DNA from: Synaphobranchus kaupii
Taxonomy: Eukaryota > Chordata > Actinopteri > Anguilliformes > Synaphobranchidae
NCBI GenBank assembly: GCA_029718625.1
Contig: CM056379.1
Span: 53,465,579-53,529,578, forward strand
Length of the DNA stretch: 64,000 nucleotides
Direction of reading: 5' to 3'
Every line of letters begins with the position of its first letter. Position 1 is the stretch's first letter. Both the position numbers and the translations under genes were made by a program. Below, piece after piece: positions 34,845 through 45,919 of this stretch. The notes under the pieces were generated by a model. The model saw only the letters and a list, made by a program, of their open reading frames with translations, did no database searches and was not told the origin of the DNA.

Positions 34845-35980
34845 TATTACTCTCAGTATTATCTTTTTTATATATCTTATAAAGTATATTCTTTTCCCTC
34901 AAACTCTTCCGTATAGCTTTATTCATCCACTGTGGAGACTTACTTTTCTTTACTTTTGGAATTAATTTACATTGCGCATCAAGCTTTTTGCATCAAGTCT
35001 TGCAGTCAAGAAGTTGCGCCCAGTCTATATTACTTAAATATGCTCGCATCTTTTTAAAGTTGGCATGCCTAAAATTAAAAATCCTGGACTTAGAGTATGC
35101 CCTCTTAATTTGCCAAAGTACCTCAAAACTAACTGCACAGTGGTCACTTGTCCCAAGTGGCTCCACTACCTCTGTGCTACACATTCTGTCAGGATCATTA
35201 CATAGCACCAGATCCAGAATTGATGTTCCTCTTGTAGGCTGACTGGTGTACTGTGCCAAAAAAAATGGTAATTTACAACATCCTCACTTTTTCCTTGTCC
35301 TGTCACCAATTCCCAATTTATAACGGGCTAATTAAAGTCACCCATAATAACAGTCTCGCCTCCCTGACAAGCTTGTTTAATATTTCCATAGAGCATTGTA
35401 TTGACACTATTGTCTGAAGCTGGCATAACATACACCTACAGTATATTCAATCCCTTCACATTTTCCCCTATGAGCTTAATACAAATATCCTCGCTAGGCA
35501 TGAGATGGTCAATTTCTGTAATTTCATGCACATTAAGATTTTCTTTTACATAGAAGGCTATGCCCCCTCCTCTCTTACTGGATCTATCTTTCCTAATAAG
35601 CTTGTACCCCTCCATATTATATTCGTCTCCATCCCCTTCCCCTAGCCATGTCTCTGTAATCCCAACTATGTCATAACATTATTCATAACAGCCTTGAGTT
35701 CTAAAAAATTATTTTAATACTTCTAGTATTTAAACATTAAAGACATTTCAGACTATTACTTCCTCTCTCGTTCCATCACTCCCCGCTGCCCCAAGCCACC
35801 CTTACTAGAATTCTGCTCTAAAAAGATATTAGTGCTCTCACTATTATTATGGGTAGCCTTGACAGCTTCCATCTGGGCAGTCTGCACCTCCCTGCCCTTT
35901 TTACTTTCTAAACTCCCTGCCTCCCAAGTCCCTAGTTTAAATAATCATTTGCTCCTATGAGTAATATTTAAAAGAAAAAC
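34845..35980 (-). mobile_element. CR1-like LINE: ORF1 end, endonuclease and linker
   Basis: Read right to left on the minus strand: the C-terminal end of an ORF1-like frame (about 35940-35760, ending MERERK and a stop), then the apurinic-type endonuclease. Its pieces are VGITETWLG-like near 35650, KRGGGIAFYVKE near 35560, GDFN near 35335 and SILDLVLCNDPDR...TSDHCAVSFEV at 35230-35090, which includes the SDH catalytic block. Then comes the linker to RT (KSKSPQWMNKAIRKSLREK, about 34930-34875). Stops and frameshifts make it inactive. It continues at 33715 after 1.1 kb of unrelated sequence. Confidence 0.8.
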
Positions 35981-35982
35981 CC

Positions 35983-36210
35983 GGGTCCAAGTGCATTAAA
36001 GAATTTAGGAAAGTTTGGATAGCATTGCTTTGGAATAGAGCTAGTTCAATTAGTGTGAGCTATGATAGGCAATATTGTTAGCTGTAACTTGGCCACATTT
36101 TGATATCAATACTTTTAAAGGCAGGCCTAGTTTTTGCAAATTGGAATTAAGAACATATTGTTTTGGTAGGCTATGCCTCAGTAACTTGACATTTTTTTTA
36201 CGATGAAAAC
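35983..36210 (+). repeat. single arm of the foldback repeat
   Basis: Matches the right arm 45672-45900 over most of its length (GTCCAAGTGCATTAAAGAATTTAGG, GATAGCATTGCTTTGG, TTGTTAGCTGTAACTTGGCC, AAAGGCAGGCCTAG) and diverges after AAGAACATATT. It directly abuts the upstream end of the minus-strand LINE. Confidence 0.7.
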
Positions 36211-39200
36211 GTATTGTTTGGTGAGACACAGTTAAAAAAAATACATAATGGTTGTATCGATCAAGATAGCATCGATGTATTGCTAGCTCATTGACGAGAT
36301 AAACAGCATCCTACTCGCCTGCTGTGACACTCTGTGGGGTAGGAAGCCAGTCCTTTATGGGAAAACATATTTTCAGTTCTGATTAGTTGATAACCCAGGG
36401 CTCAAACTAGAGCGTAAACAAGGTTGATCAAGTTGGTAGACGTTTGAGTTCTACCGCTAAACATAGTAAACCAAGGGACTCTGGTTAATTGAGTTCTTTC
36501 ATTACAATTAATGTGAGTATAAGAAAAGAAGTATTGTGGCCAAACCATTTTGATGCAAATGCTCAGCTAACAAGTCTCAACTAAGTGCCTTCAACCTGAG
36601 CTGGTTTGTTATTTGTTTATAATACAGTAAATATATATATAAGGTGGTACTTTGGTACTTTATCAAATACTTTATTTAAATGTTAAATCTATCACAAGAA
36701 CATCACATTTTTTCAAGCATTACATAAAGATTCATTGTACAGAGTTGTGTATGAGTGAAAGCTTGGACTGGTATTTCTCTCATCTTATATCTTCACAAGT
36801 ATACAGTTGGAGTGGAATTACCAGCAAAAAATCATTTGACCAAATGGCAATAAATGGCCCAGAAACTAACAATATTGAAATGGTCAATATCAGTGCAGCT
36901 TCTAAACAAATTATTGAAACCACCTCAAGTGTATATATTTTTAAATTTTTATTAGTTTATTCATTTATCCATTTTAATAGTTTTTTTTAGCATGTATTTG
37001 TTGCAAGAATTCTAGTATGTTCACATTTACATAGTACAGTGTACAGCAATATGAAGTACAGAGATATTTCAGCACTTTCATTGTTAGAAATCTACTCTTG
37101 GAACCTCTGTGAGCCACACTGACACCTTCCCTTTGCCTTCATGTCATTGTCCAAGCCCAAACAGCTCCTCTGTCCTCCGACACTGTCATCTGATATGTCA
37201 ACTGGACTAACTGTATACCACATTTCAATTAAACACTGCAGTGACAAATTAGTTCCTCGATTTCTTGTGTACACATTACAGTATCAAACATTATGAAGTC
37301 ACATATGTGTGTAGACATCTTTCCTATAGGAGATCCTTGTTTACTTCATCTGTCATTGTGGGTCAATCAATCCCTATGCAGTCTTCTCAGAAGCCATATT
37401 TTAAGTTTGAATACTGTAGTGGTAAATGTTGAAATAGATCCAATCTAACTCCTAAAAGCTTTGGCCTTAACTTTGAATAATGAAATTAATTAGTCTATAT
37501 TTGGGCCAGTTGGATCCATAATGTTGAGCAAGTATAAAAGTAAAAATAAATAAAAAAGTAATCAAATCTTAACGACAATGTGCATTGTGGTCATATTGAA
37601 ATTTATCTCTTTTTTTGGGACAATTACCAAAAGAATTATCTAATTCTCAGTTCTTGGATTCTGTTCAGACAAAACAATTCTGAAGGCAAGACTGTAGACA
37701 GATCTCAGAAAACAAAGACATATTCAGATATATATGCAGAGACCAATACAAAACAAATATGGCATGTCTTTTGACAAAACTGAAATCCGATAAGCTATCC
37801 AGTCTTCCTTTTGAGTCTATCAGCATTGAGCCAACTTAAGAGGAGTGCGCTCTTGTTGATGCTGGAGCATGGATGTAGAATTGATTTGTGTCAGTCATCC
37901 TTGGCTCCTGAGCTATGGGGAATGAGAATGCTGCAGTTTGAGTCTGACATTTTACATGGCTATGACTACTGTGACCACAGCACAAGCAATTTGAAATCTT
38001 CAAAAAAACAAACAAAAAAACTACATAAACGAAAACATCAAAGAACACCTGTCATGAGATTCCCAGGCACTTGTGATGCATAATACATATTTACACATAA
38101 GTGCTACAAACAAGTCCTGTAAAAGTACACAATTTAAGTGATAATACTATTGAGTGTTATAATAATTATAACAAAATCCAAAAACATTTTCATAATGAAT
38201 ACAATGGAGAAATTCAGCTTCATTTAGAGATACTATATGTATTTACACATATTCAGGCATGTATTAAGTAATTGTATGCTAATACATATTTATTATTGTA
38301 CCAGAAATTAACACTCTTGTGCAGCATAATTAATTAACCAATTGAAAAAGAATAACATTGTCTGACAAAATACATATGTACAGTAAGTTGTATATCTGTT
38401 TATCATCTGCTGTCCAATGAATATGCAGGAAACAGAGCATCTGTGGGATATTCTGAAGGCTTTCAGGTCACATGTGCACTGTGGTGTATAAGTTGCTAAT
38501 GGGTTTCTGAATTGGCCAAACTGGTCATCATGTGTCTTGGCTGTCAATAAAATGAGCACTGTAGAAAATAGAAAGCAGATAATGACAACATGGCAGTCTA
38601 ATTCACACTGAAACTATCCCCTTATAACACTGCAGAGTACAGATGCAATGTAAAAAAAATGTTTGTTGCTGCTTTCAGTCCTGTATTTGTGAACAATCTA
38701 GATCCAGTTTATTGTGAGGATCAGATGAAGAGAAAAAAAATTCTAACAACGGTCATAAATTCTACAGATTTTTTGTTAGTAACACTCACAGTAAAGGTCT
38801 CTTGATTCTGTGCAACTGCCCAGAGTTGCATTCTTATAGATTATAGTTTTAGTAGGCCATGTTCATAGTTTGGAGGTGGGTTGTCTCATGTAGTCAGTGG
38901 CATGGCACATTAGCAGAATAGAAATCCTGCTTTTGTTGGCACTGAAATGTCTATTGTCTACTGAACCAACCCTGTTTGATTTGATAGTGGACATAAACTT
39001 GGACACGTGGTCCGTGGACATTACTTTGAAGATTGAATTAACCCACTTTTAACCTTCTGATTCACAGAGAGTGATCACAAAATATTTTCTCTCATACACA
39101 TTGAATTTTAAAACAATACTAGACTTTAGGAATCAGACTCTGCATGCAGTGCTACTCTATTCCTGTCAGTGGCACTAGTGCTGACACAGTGAGAGTTCAA

Positions 39201-40879
39201 CCATCTCAGAAGATCTCCTGCTCCAGTCTCACAATCCATTCCCAAACTCTTCCCACTACCTACGTTTTAATCCAAGGTTGGACGGAAATTACTTTATGAG
39301 CAGTACAGCTGGGTTAAAACTCAATTCTGTGGAATCAAACACGGTGTTACTACAACATGCTATCAACAGCATTCTATGACTAAGCTCCGCTTTTTAAGGT
39401 GGTTATTCCACACAATGAGTAACATTGATATTTAGACTCCCTATGCTTTTATGCAGATCTCTTTCACTATATCCCCGAGCTAGTCGTCTTCAGTTCACAC
39501 TATATGGAATTCAGACATTTCCAGCAGAAAGGGGTTTTCCCAACTACACACTTCACCATCCTGTAACAAGGCTCCCTATCTTCCTGTTTGTAATACCAAT
39601 TGTCCATAATTCTATTTACAACACATATATATCACACTGACAATATAAATGTCAAGCCACATATGAGGAACCCTGAGAACATACTCCTGAATTTCTAACC
39701 TGATTCTGAAGCATAATATGTTTGAATACCTTTATTACTGTATATGTGTTATATTTGACGTGTTTATATGGATCAGTATACTTCACAAGCAAGTGGTCTA
39801 GTCCTTTGCTAAGGAGGCAGCACATAGTTACTGTAGCTACAGCGAGAAGACAGGCCACAGTACAACATGTTGTGAATAATGTGACGCCTATAGGATACCT
39901 TCTGAGAAACAGATCACACGTTTCCAGTTTCATTCAGGTGCCCCTCATGAGTCCCTGCTCACAGAATATAACATCTACTTTGTTCCGCATTAAGCTTACA
40001 ACGCTTCAAAATAAACCCAGTCATGCTTAATATCTGTCTGTTAAGAACGTTCCTGTAATACATTCCATATTTATAACCACACTGCACCTGGCACACATTA
40101 GGCTAATGGTTAAGGAGTGGAGCCCTAGGTAATAACAGGTATACCTGCAGTGCAGAGTCATATCTGTTACCTTTTTGTAACGGCAATGGTTTCTCTTTAC
40201 ATTCTATTCCCACCCCACCAGCACAGTCATTTTGCATCAGCCACACTTTGCAGCTGGGAGTGAGTACGTGTTTAATGTGTGTTTCAGTGCTGTATCTGGA
40301 GAGGTTCAAGGTTTCCTTTCCTGTCATTCCCTTTCAGGTTCAGAGTGAAGGACCCTGGAACCAATGTCTTGTGTCATGCAGATAAGTGTAGCAGCCAGTG
40401 TTACATTTCCACTTTTAGCCGCTTGATGAAAACCCTTCTCCCCTTCCAGCCAACCTACCGAGACTGCAGGGTTGTGTGAGAGTGTGCATATTTGCACACT
40501 CTCACACATATGCAAATTCAATATACACAGCTCCACTCCAGTGTAAACTTTGTAACATAAAAACCACAAAATAAAAAATAAACCAAAAAGGGGGGATTTT
40601 TAATCATGTAATAAGCAATAATTGCTTTAAAAGTGCAAACTATTCTAAAAATTATTTAGTCCCTGTTCATATGTGAGTTTGAAGGCAGAGTTGACAAGCA
40701 TTGATATGCGGTGTTGTTGTCACTGAAGAAGTGGTTATAGCCCAACCAAAGTATCCGCTAACTTCAACCTTTGCATGCTGCCTCTTAGTTGTTCATGTCT
40801 GGCAAGTCACTGAGCCTCTAATCTGGGTGGGAAGCTGTTGTAACCCAGCAAAATCAGGCACAAGCCATAGAACTCTAGT
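36211..40879. other. unique-looking sequence downstream of ngfr
   Basis: Nearly free of mobile elements, in contrast to its surroundings. No splice-bordered exon recognised; frames at 36652-36990 and 37811-38083 have no known domain. Part of it could be a long ngfr 3' UTR, or contain a neighbour's UTR, if transcripts extend this far. Confidence 0.45.
40473..40508. repeat. perfect 16-bp hairpin with 4-base loop
   Basis: TGTGTGAGAGTGTGCA (40473-40488), loop TATT, then the exact complement (40493-40508). It lies in unique-looking sequence left of the ngfr stop codon. Use in RNA, if any, is unknown. Confidence 0.85.
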
Positions 40880-41823
40880 ATATAATCACAAACATTGGTA
40901 TACTTTATTTTACAGAATATACAATGGATTAGTATAGATCTTTGTGGTTTACTTCAAAATGGAGGCACTAAGGACAGTTCAGATTAAAAAGAGGACGGAA
41001 GAGCTAGAGTAACAAATTAACAGTTCCCTGATTTTCCTCTAAAGAATAAAAATTGTGAGCAAAATCAGGGAGCCAAAGATAGGACAGATAAAATAGAGAG
41101 AGAAAAAAAGAATGAAGACGGAGGGAAACACACACTTGGGCTTTCATTGCATAAAGCAAATGGGTGGCTCTTTTCCCACAGTGATGCGGTTTTCATGGAA
41201 AAATGTGACAGACAGTGAAAGAGAGGCTCACCACCAGTGGTGGTTTCAGGAGGGACTGAGCAGAGTACTGTCTGAGGAAAAACAGAGTATTTTTATGGCT
41301 CTGGTTGTGGCAATAGTTTAGATGAAGCCTATAGTAAACCTTGAGGAGATACAGCTTCTGGTCTCTCTGTTTATCTTTGTAAAAGGGAAAGGGACTAAGA
41401 GGAGAATACTGACAATGGGTCATAAGGGGAACATAAATCTGAAGGAGCATTGGTGGTGGGGGAGACTGGTAGGATGGGGGAAGAGGGGGGGGGGGGCGGG
41501 GTTGGGCACAGTTACATTGAATAATGAACTGAAGAGCGCAGGCAATCAAAAGGAGTGGGAGTCAGTGTGGAGAATGTGAACATGAACTCCTTCCTCTAAA
41601 GAGGGTGGGGGCTGGGAGGAAACAGAGGGAAGGGTTTTTTTTCTCCTCAATCCTTCATCAGAAACCTGTTCCCTTTGAAAGAAAAATCCCACGACCGACC
41701 GGACTTGTGTCTTTGGTGGCACCTTTCACAAGGAGCCTCCCCTACCAATAAGCATCCTCTCTCAATCGCAGAAGATCCTGCCACCAGGTAATGTGGTAAT
41801 GGGGAGAGAGCTTGGGCAGGCGT
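40880..41823 (-). other. possible ngfr 3' untranslated region
   Basis: Sequence immediately downstream of the ngfr stop codon on the minus strand. It has no open frame of interest. It contains a G-run at about 41485-41500 and GA-rich stretches on the plus strand. The first clear minus-strand AATAAA is the complement of TTTATT at 40904-40909, followed by a T/G-rich stretch, so a cleavage site near 40880-40890 is plausible. This would give a UTR of about 0.94 kb. Longer UTRs reaching further left cannot be excluded, for example to the TTTATT near 36670. This is inference from signals only. Confidence 0.25.
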
Positions 41824-42167
41824 TCACACAGCTGAGGTGGCGGTCGATTCGGCGTTCGGATTAAGAGCCAGGCTCTGGGCAATGTCATCCCGGTTGATTT
41901 TGCGTAGGGCTGTGCAGAGTGTGTCCACACTGGCACAGTCTTTGCTGGCCCAGTCAGAAAGCAGAGCCCGGATTGGATGCTCCTCCTGTCGGAAAGAGGC
42001 GATGTGCTCTTCTTCGTAGCCCAGCAGCCCTGCAAGGTTGCACCAGTCCGTCTCCTCCTCGTCACCCATCCCCTCGCTTCCACAGCCCCTGTTCAGCAAC
42101 TTCTCCACCTCTTCACGCTTGTGGGGGGGTAGAGCCAGGATGGGTCCCCCATCCACCTTCACGACTA
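41824..42167 (-). CDS. ngfr: p75 neurotrophin receptor, last coding exon (death domain)
   Basis: Final coding exon of the low-affinity neurotrophin receptor p75NTR, a TNF-receptor-family membrane protein. Its cytoplasmic death domain recruits adaptors for survival or apoptotic signalling. Read on the minus strand, the exon starts after a pyrimidine-rich acceptor (..TTGCTCTCAG|TAGTCGTG) at 42167 and ends with TGA at 41824-41826. The translation shows PHKREEVEKLL, then WCNLAGLLGYEEEHIASF, then HPIRALLSDWASKD and LRKINRDDIAQSL, the helix pattern of the p75 death domain. It ends in ESTATSAV, matching the family's C-terminal PDZ-type tail (TATSxV). Between KLLN and the LAGLLGY helix there is a Gly/Glu-rich stretch (RGCGSEGMGDEEET) that mammals largely lack. 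The exon enters in phase 1, matching the upstream exon. Teleosts have two paralogues (ngfra, ngfrb), and I cannot tell which this is. Confidence 0.95.
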
Positions 42168-43169
42168 CTGAGAGCAAGGAAGAATGAAGGGAATTAGCTC
42201 TGTGCCCAAGATGCATGTTTTACCAATACTCACAAATTTCATTAATCAGTTACCTCACAATGAAACAATGACTGTTTACAAGCACATCATTATTCTGATA
42301 TTATTCTGAATACTCAAGTATTCCCGTTATGATACAGCCCATGTAAACATCTTATTCTGTAAAGGAAAATCCCGGTTAAGCCCTTATTCCGAATATGCGA
42401 AATCCGAATAATACGGTCTTTGTAATGCGTATGCATAAGCAAGGTGTCTTGGGTGTTGAAGTCAGCCAGCTAGTTTACTGTAAAAATGTTACGGTAAGCA
42501 TGAAGCCCTCACTTCTGGACCGACTAAGAGACAGAGGTCTTCATTGTTGTATATAAAAAGAATTAAACATTGTGCAATGGCCTACAATGGAATAGAATAT
42601 GAGCAGAATATGATTGTTATTCGGAATATGGTGTACATGTAAAGACGGTTAGTGATCGGTGAAGAGGGAATATTGATTAGTCAGAAGAATTTCAAGGCAA
42701 ATGATGAAAAAACAATCATCAAAAATGACCATGTCTACACCATTAGATTGGGATGGCAGGTATGCCATCCGCCAAGTTACGGCTTGGTGGGGCATGCCCC
42801 ATACCTATACATCACCGAGAGTTTGGCACTTTTCAGGGTTTCCTACAGAAGTAACCACAATGACCATAGACTTCTGTATGTTCTGACCTCATGTAACCAC
42901 ACAGCATTCAGATACAACTTCACACATCCACACAATAAAGCCCCAAACTTGGGTTATTTTGCCGTTTTTCTCCTTCCTCTTCTTCTTCTTCTTCTTCTTC
43001 CCATTTTTCCTGCCAAACTGCCTGCCTCCATCGCAATGTTATCCAATGGGGAGAATTATTATTTGAGGGTATGGTCCGTATACCTGCTCATCAAACTTAT
43101 CCAATAAAAACGCTTCATACTAATGTTTTTTAATGTTAATCTAGCTAATGGCTTCATGCTTTCCAAAAA

Positions 43170-43240
43170 GCCACTGTGGCCTAGTGGTTAGAACTGCAGT
43201 CTCTCACACAGTGGGTTGTGGGTTCGAGCACAGCAGGGCA
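43170..43240 (+). repeat. tRNA-like sequence (tRNA pseudogene or SINE head)
   Basis: Carries a good A box (TGGCCTAGTGG, 43177-43187) and B box (GGTTCGAGCAC, 43221-43231) at normal tRNA spacing, so an internal RNA polymerase III promoter is conserved. The acceptor ends (GCCACTG / CAGGGCA) pair poorly, so it is not a functional tRNA. No known SINE body follows. Confidence 0.55.
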
Positions 43241-43407
43241 CATGCTTATTTTCCACAAAAACAATGTGCAACTGTTAAGTACTTTTCATTTCTTAGACTG
43301 TTATTATTTTCACATTAACACATTAACATATTTTTATTGCAAAGGCAAAAGAGGTTTCCAATATTAACTGTTCAATGTTTCACTTGTATTTCACTTGTAC
43401 TATATCA

Positions 43408-43455
43408 CACCCTCCCCAAACAGAATGCTCGCTCTTGTCTGGTTTGGGGAGGGTG
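43408..43455. repeat. perfect 14-bp inverted repeat
   Basis: CACCCTCCCCAAAC (43408-43421) and its exact complement GTTTGGGGAGGGTG (43442-43455) are separated by 20 bases. It lies in the ngfr intron, outside any recognised element. Confidence 0.85.
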
Positions 43456-43680
43456 TTACGCTCTGCTCTTGCGGTCATGACTGACTGACTGACTGTGGAA
43501 ACCGAACCTCAACGTACCCTTGCCTCGGCCAACATTTCTTTATTCATTCATTTCTTCACTTCAGCTCTGTTCACTTTATCCTTTTCACACATAACACAAT
43601 GTCACCATAAAATTAACTACTAGGAAAATTAAGAATTTATGATAATAGCCTACATTAAGAATTGATGATAGCCTCCTTTA

Positions 43681-44030
43681 GGCCTAGTACATACTCTACG
43701 CAAGGAACATGAACGCCAACGCAGATTCGGGACATACGCGAGGTCTTTGCTTACATATTATACGCACATTTACCGGCTTCTTTTCGCCCTGTCCGCTAGT
43801 TGGCAGCCTAGGCTAATCTGGTTGGAGCGAGTAACCTTAAACCGGAAATTATTACTTATTTGTGTGCAGTTATTGAACAGTATTTACATTTAGCACCTCT
43901 AACGGAAACGCGTGGAATTGCACCACAAAATTTGGACTGCACATTTTGCTACGCAAGAACGCGAGAAACGCCCCCTGCATTGCTCTTTGCGTCATTGCGC
44001 GCGTTCCTTGCGTAGAATATGTACCAGGCC
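43681..44030. mobile_element. Harbinger-type MITE in ngfr intron
   Basis: 350 bp with inverted ends GGCCTAGTACATACTCTACGC and GGCCTGGTACATATTCTACGC (complement), flanked by TTA on both sides (43678-43680, 44031-44033), the target duplication usual for PIF/Harbinger. The arms extend through CAAGGAAC. The interior is GC-richer than the neighbourhood and contains no gene. Confidence 0.7.
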
Positions 44031-44060
44031 TTAAGCTGCAAGCTACACTACCGGAAAAAA

Positions 44061-44250
44061 ACTCTGCTGTGCTTATGAGCTTGCTAGCTCATAGCCCACA
44101 CATGGAAGGTTGGAGTTACACATCCGGCAATCCAGTGTTGAATAGCCTAACTCTGCTGTGCTTATGAACTCACTAGCTCGCTCGCTGGCTCGTAGCCCAC
44201 ACATGGAAGCTTGGAGTTACGCATCCGGCAATCCAGTGTTGAATAGCCTA
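44061..44250 (+). repeat. two-unit tandem duplication
   Basis: Unit 1 (44061-44149) and unit 2 (44150-44250) share ACTCTGCTGTGCTTATGA, GTAGCCCACACATGGAA and ATCCGGCAATCCAGTGTTG with few changes. Unit 2 carries an extra 12 bp of CTCG-type repeat. It starts 30 bp after the Harbinger-type MITE. Confidence 0.85.
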
Positions 44251-44685
44251 ACGTTAAATGTATTTCATAGAATACTAATAGCCCTATTTTAAAACTGCAT
44301 TTCCATATTTTACTGATGCAAACTATTTAGGCTGTACTAGCTATTTAGGCTGTATGTCTTAAGATGAATGTAGCTAGAATGTGTTTGCGTCTAGCCCATT
44401 GTGCATGCATGTCTCCATATAGACTTGGTTCATTCATTTACATGCTTCTTCATGATCCATAGCTCAGGTGGTGCTGTTCATTGTATTTCATTACACATTA
44501 AATACTGCTCATCAACAAACTCTTTTAATGTAATTGTGTGCTGTCTGTAATAGGATAACTGTTCTCATTCTTGTCAATAGTATGGTTACGCGAATGTCTC
44601 CATACATTTCTTTGGAATGCATGTCTCTCTCCGTGCTTATCTTCATGCATTATTCATCATTAGTTAGCTATAAAAAATAAGTGAT

Positions 44686-45919
44686 ATCAGATCAAAAACG
44701 TCTACGACGTAAAAAAAAAGTCAAGTTACTCACGCATAGCCTAGATAACGCTGTCTATAAGTTCTTAATTCCAACTTGCAAAAACTAGGCCTGCCTTTAA
44801 AAGTCTTGATATCAAAATGTGGCCAAGTTACAACTAACAATATTGCCTATTGTAGCTCACACTAAATAAACTACCTCTATTCCAAAGCAATGCTATCCAA
44901 ACTTACCTAAATTATTTAATGCAACTTGGCCCTGTGTTTCTTCATCTTACCATCTCAAGAGAATGTGGTCAATGAAACTGTATGTGCCACATCAAACTGC
45001 AAAATGAAAATAATTTATAGTGGAAATACTCTGATACTCTGATTCAGATATGTTGCACTTAGAAATTAAACAGAAAAATTACTACACTATAGGGCATGTT
45101 TGAACAATTGTCTGCATCCACTGCTTTGGGTCTATGAAAAGCACAGAATGAATAAAATGTATTATTATTATTATTATTATTATTATGTATTTATTGATTT
45201 ATTTATTTGGATTTCTATCAAAACCTGCGTGGTCCTACAGAGCATAGATATCCTTGTGTTCACAAAATTCTGTTTGCAAATATCATAAATACTATTATGT
45301 TAAGAAAATTGGTACTATTACTTATTTGCCACCATCTGACCCACAAACATGTCTGGATACGTTTGTAAAAATGCTATATGTACGCTATTTTCTAGGTAGA
45401 AATATTACTCATTTTTATCTGCATTTATTCATCACCCCTTTCTCTATTGTACATGATGTTTCTTGATATAAATGTCTGTTTGTGAATTGTAAAGAAATCT
45501 GTAGCAGCAATTAACATTTTAAAACGTGTACATTTTCTAAAGTAAACTTGCCAACAAAGTACAATCATATCCTTTCTGGAGTGTAATTATTCATCAACTG
45601 TTAAAAACATTCATTGAAATCATATGTTGTTCCATGAGGCACAATCTCTTCACATGCAAAGATGAAGAAACACAGGGCCAAGTTGCATTAAATAATTTAG
45701 GAAAGTTTGGATAGCATTGCTTTGGAATAGAGCTAGTTTATTTAGTGTGAGCTACAATAGGCAATATTGTTAGTTGTAACTTGGCCACATTTTGATATCA
45801 AGACTTTTAAAGGCAGGCCTAGTTTTTGCAAATTGGAATTAAGAACTTATAGACAGCGCTATGTAGGCTATGCGTGAGTAACTTGGCTTTTTTTACGTCG
45901 TAGATGTTTTTGATCTGAT
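44686..45919. repeat. 1.2-kb foldback with about 260-bp inverted arms
   Basis: Left arm 44686-44949 (ATCAGATCAAAAACG, GTTCTTAATTCCAACTTGC, AAACTAGGCCTGCCTTTAAAAG, CTATCCAAACTTACC) is nearly a perfect complement of right arm 45660-45919. The interior (44950-45659) contains a TTA microsatellite (45161-45186) and otherwise unique AT-rich sequence. A third copy of one arm lies at about 35983-36210. No target duplication was found, so this could be a transposon or an inverted duplication of a repeat. Confidence 0.75.

Noticed and set aside
34993..35259. 88-codon minus-strand frame as a possible host gene
   Set aside because: It is the endonuclease domain of a decayed LINE.
37811..38083. 90-codon plus-strand frame
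   Set aside because: No recognisable domain, no acceptor/donor or promoter evidence; composition is like the background.
41742..42197. Plus-strand and alternative minus-strand frames over the death-domain exon
   Set aside because: Antisense or out-of-frame shadows of ngfr.
43170..43240. Functional tRNA gene
   Set aside because: The acceptor stem does not pair and the anticodon arm is irregular; kept only as tRNA-like.
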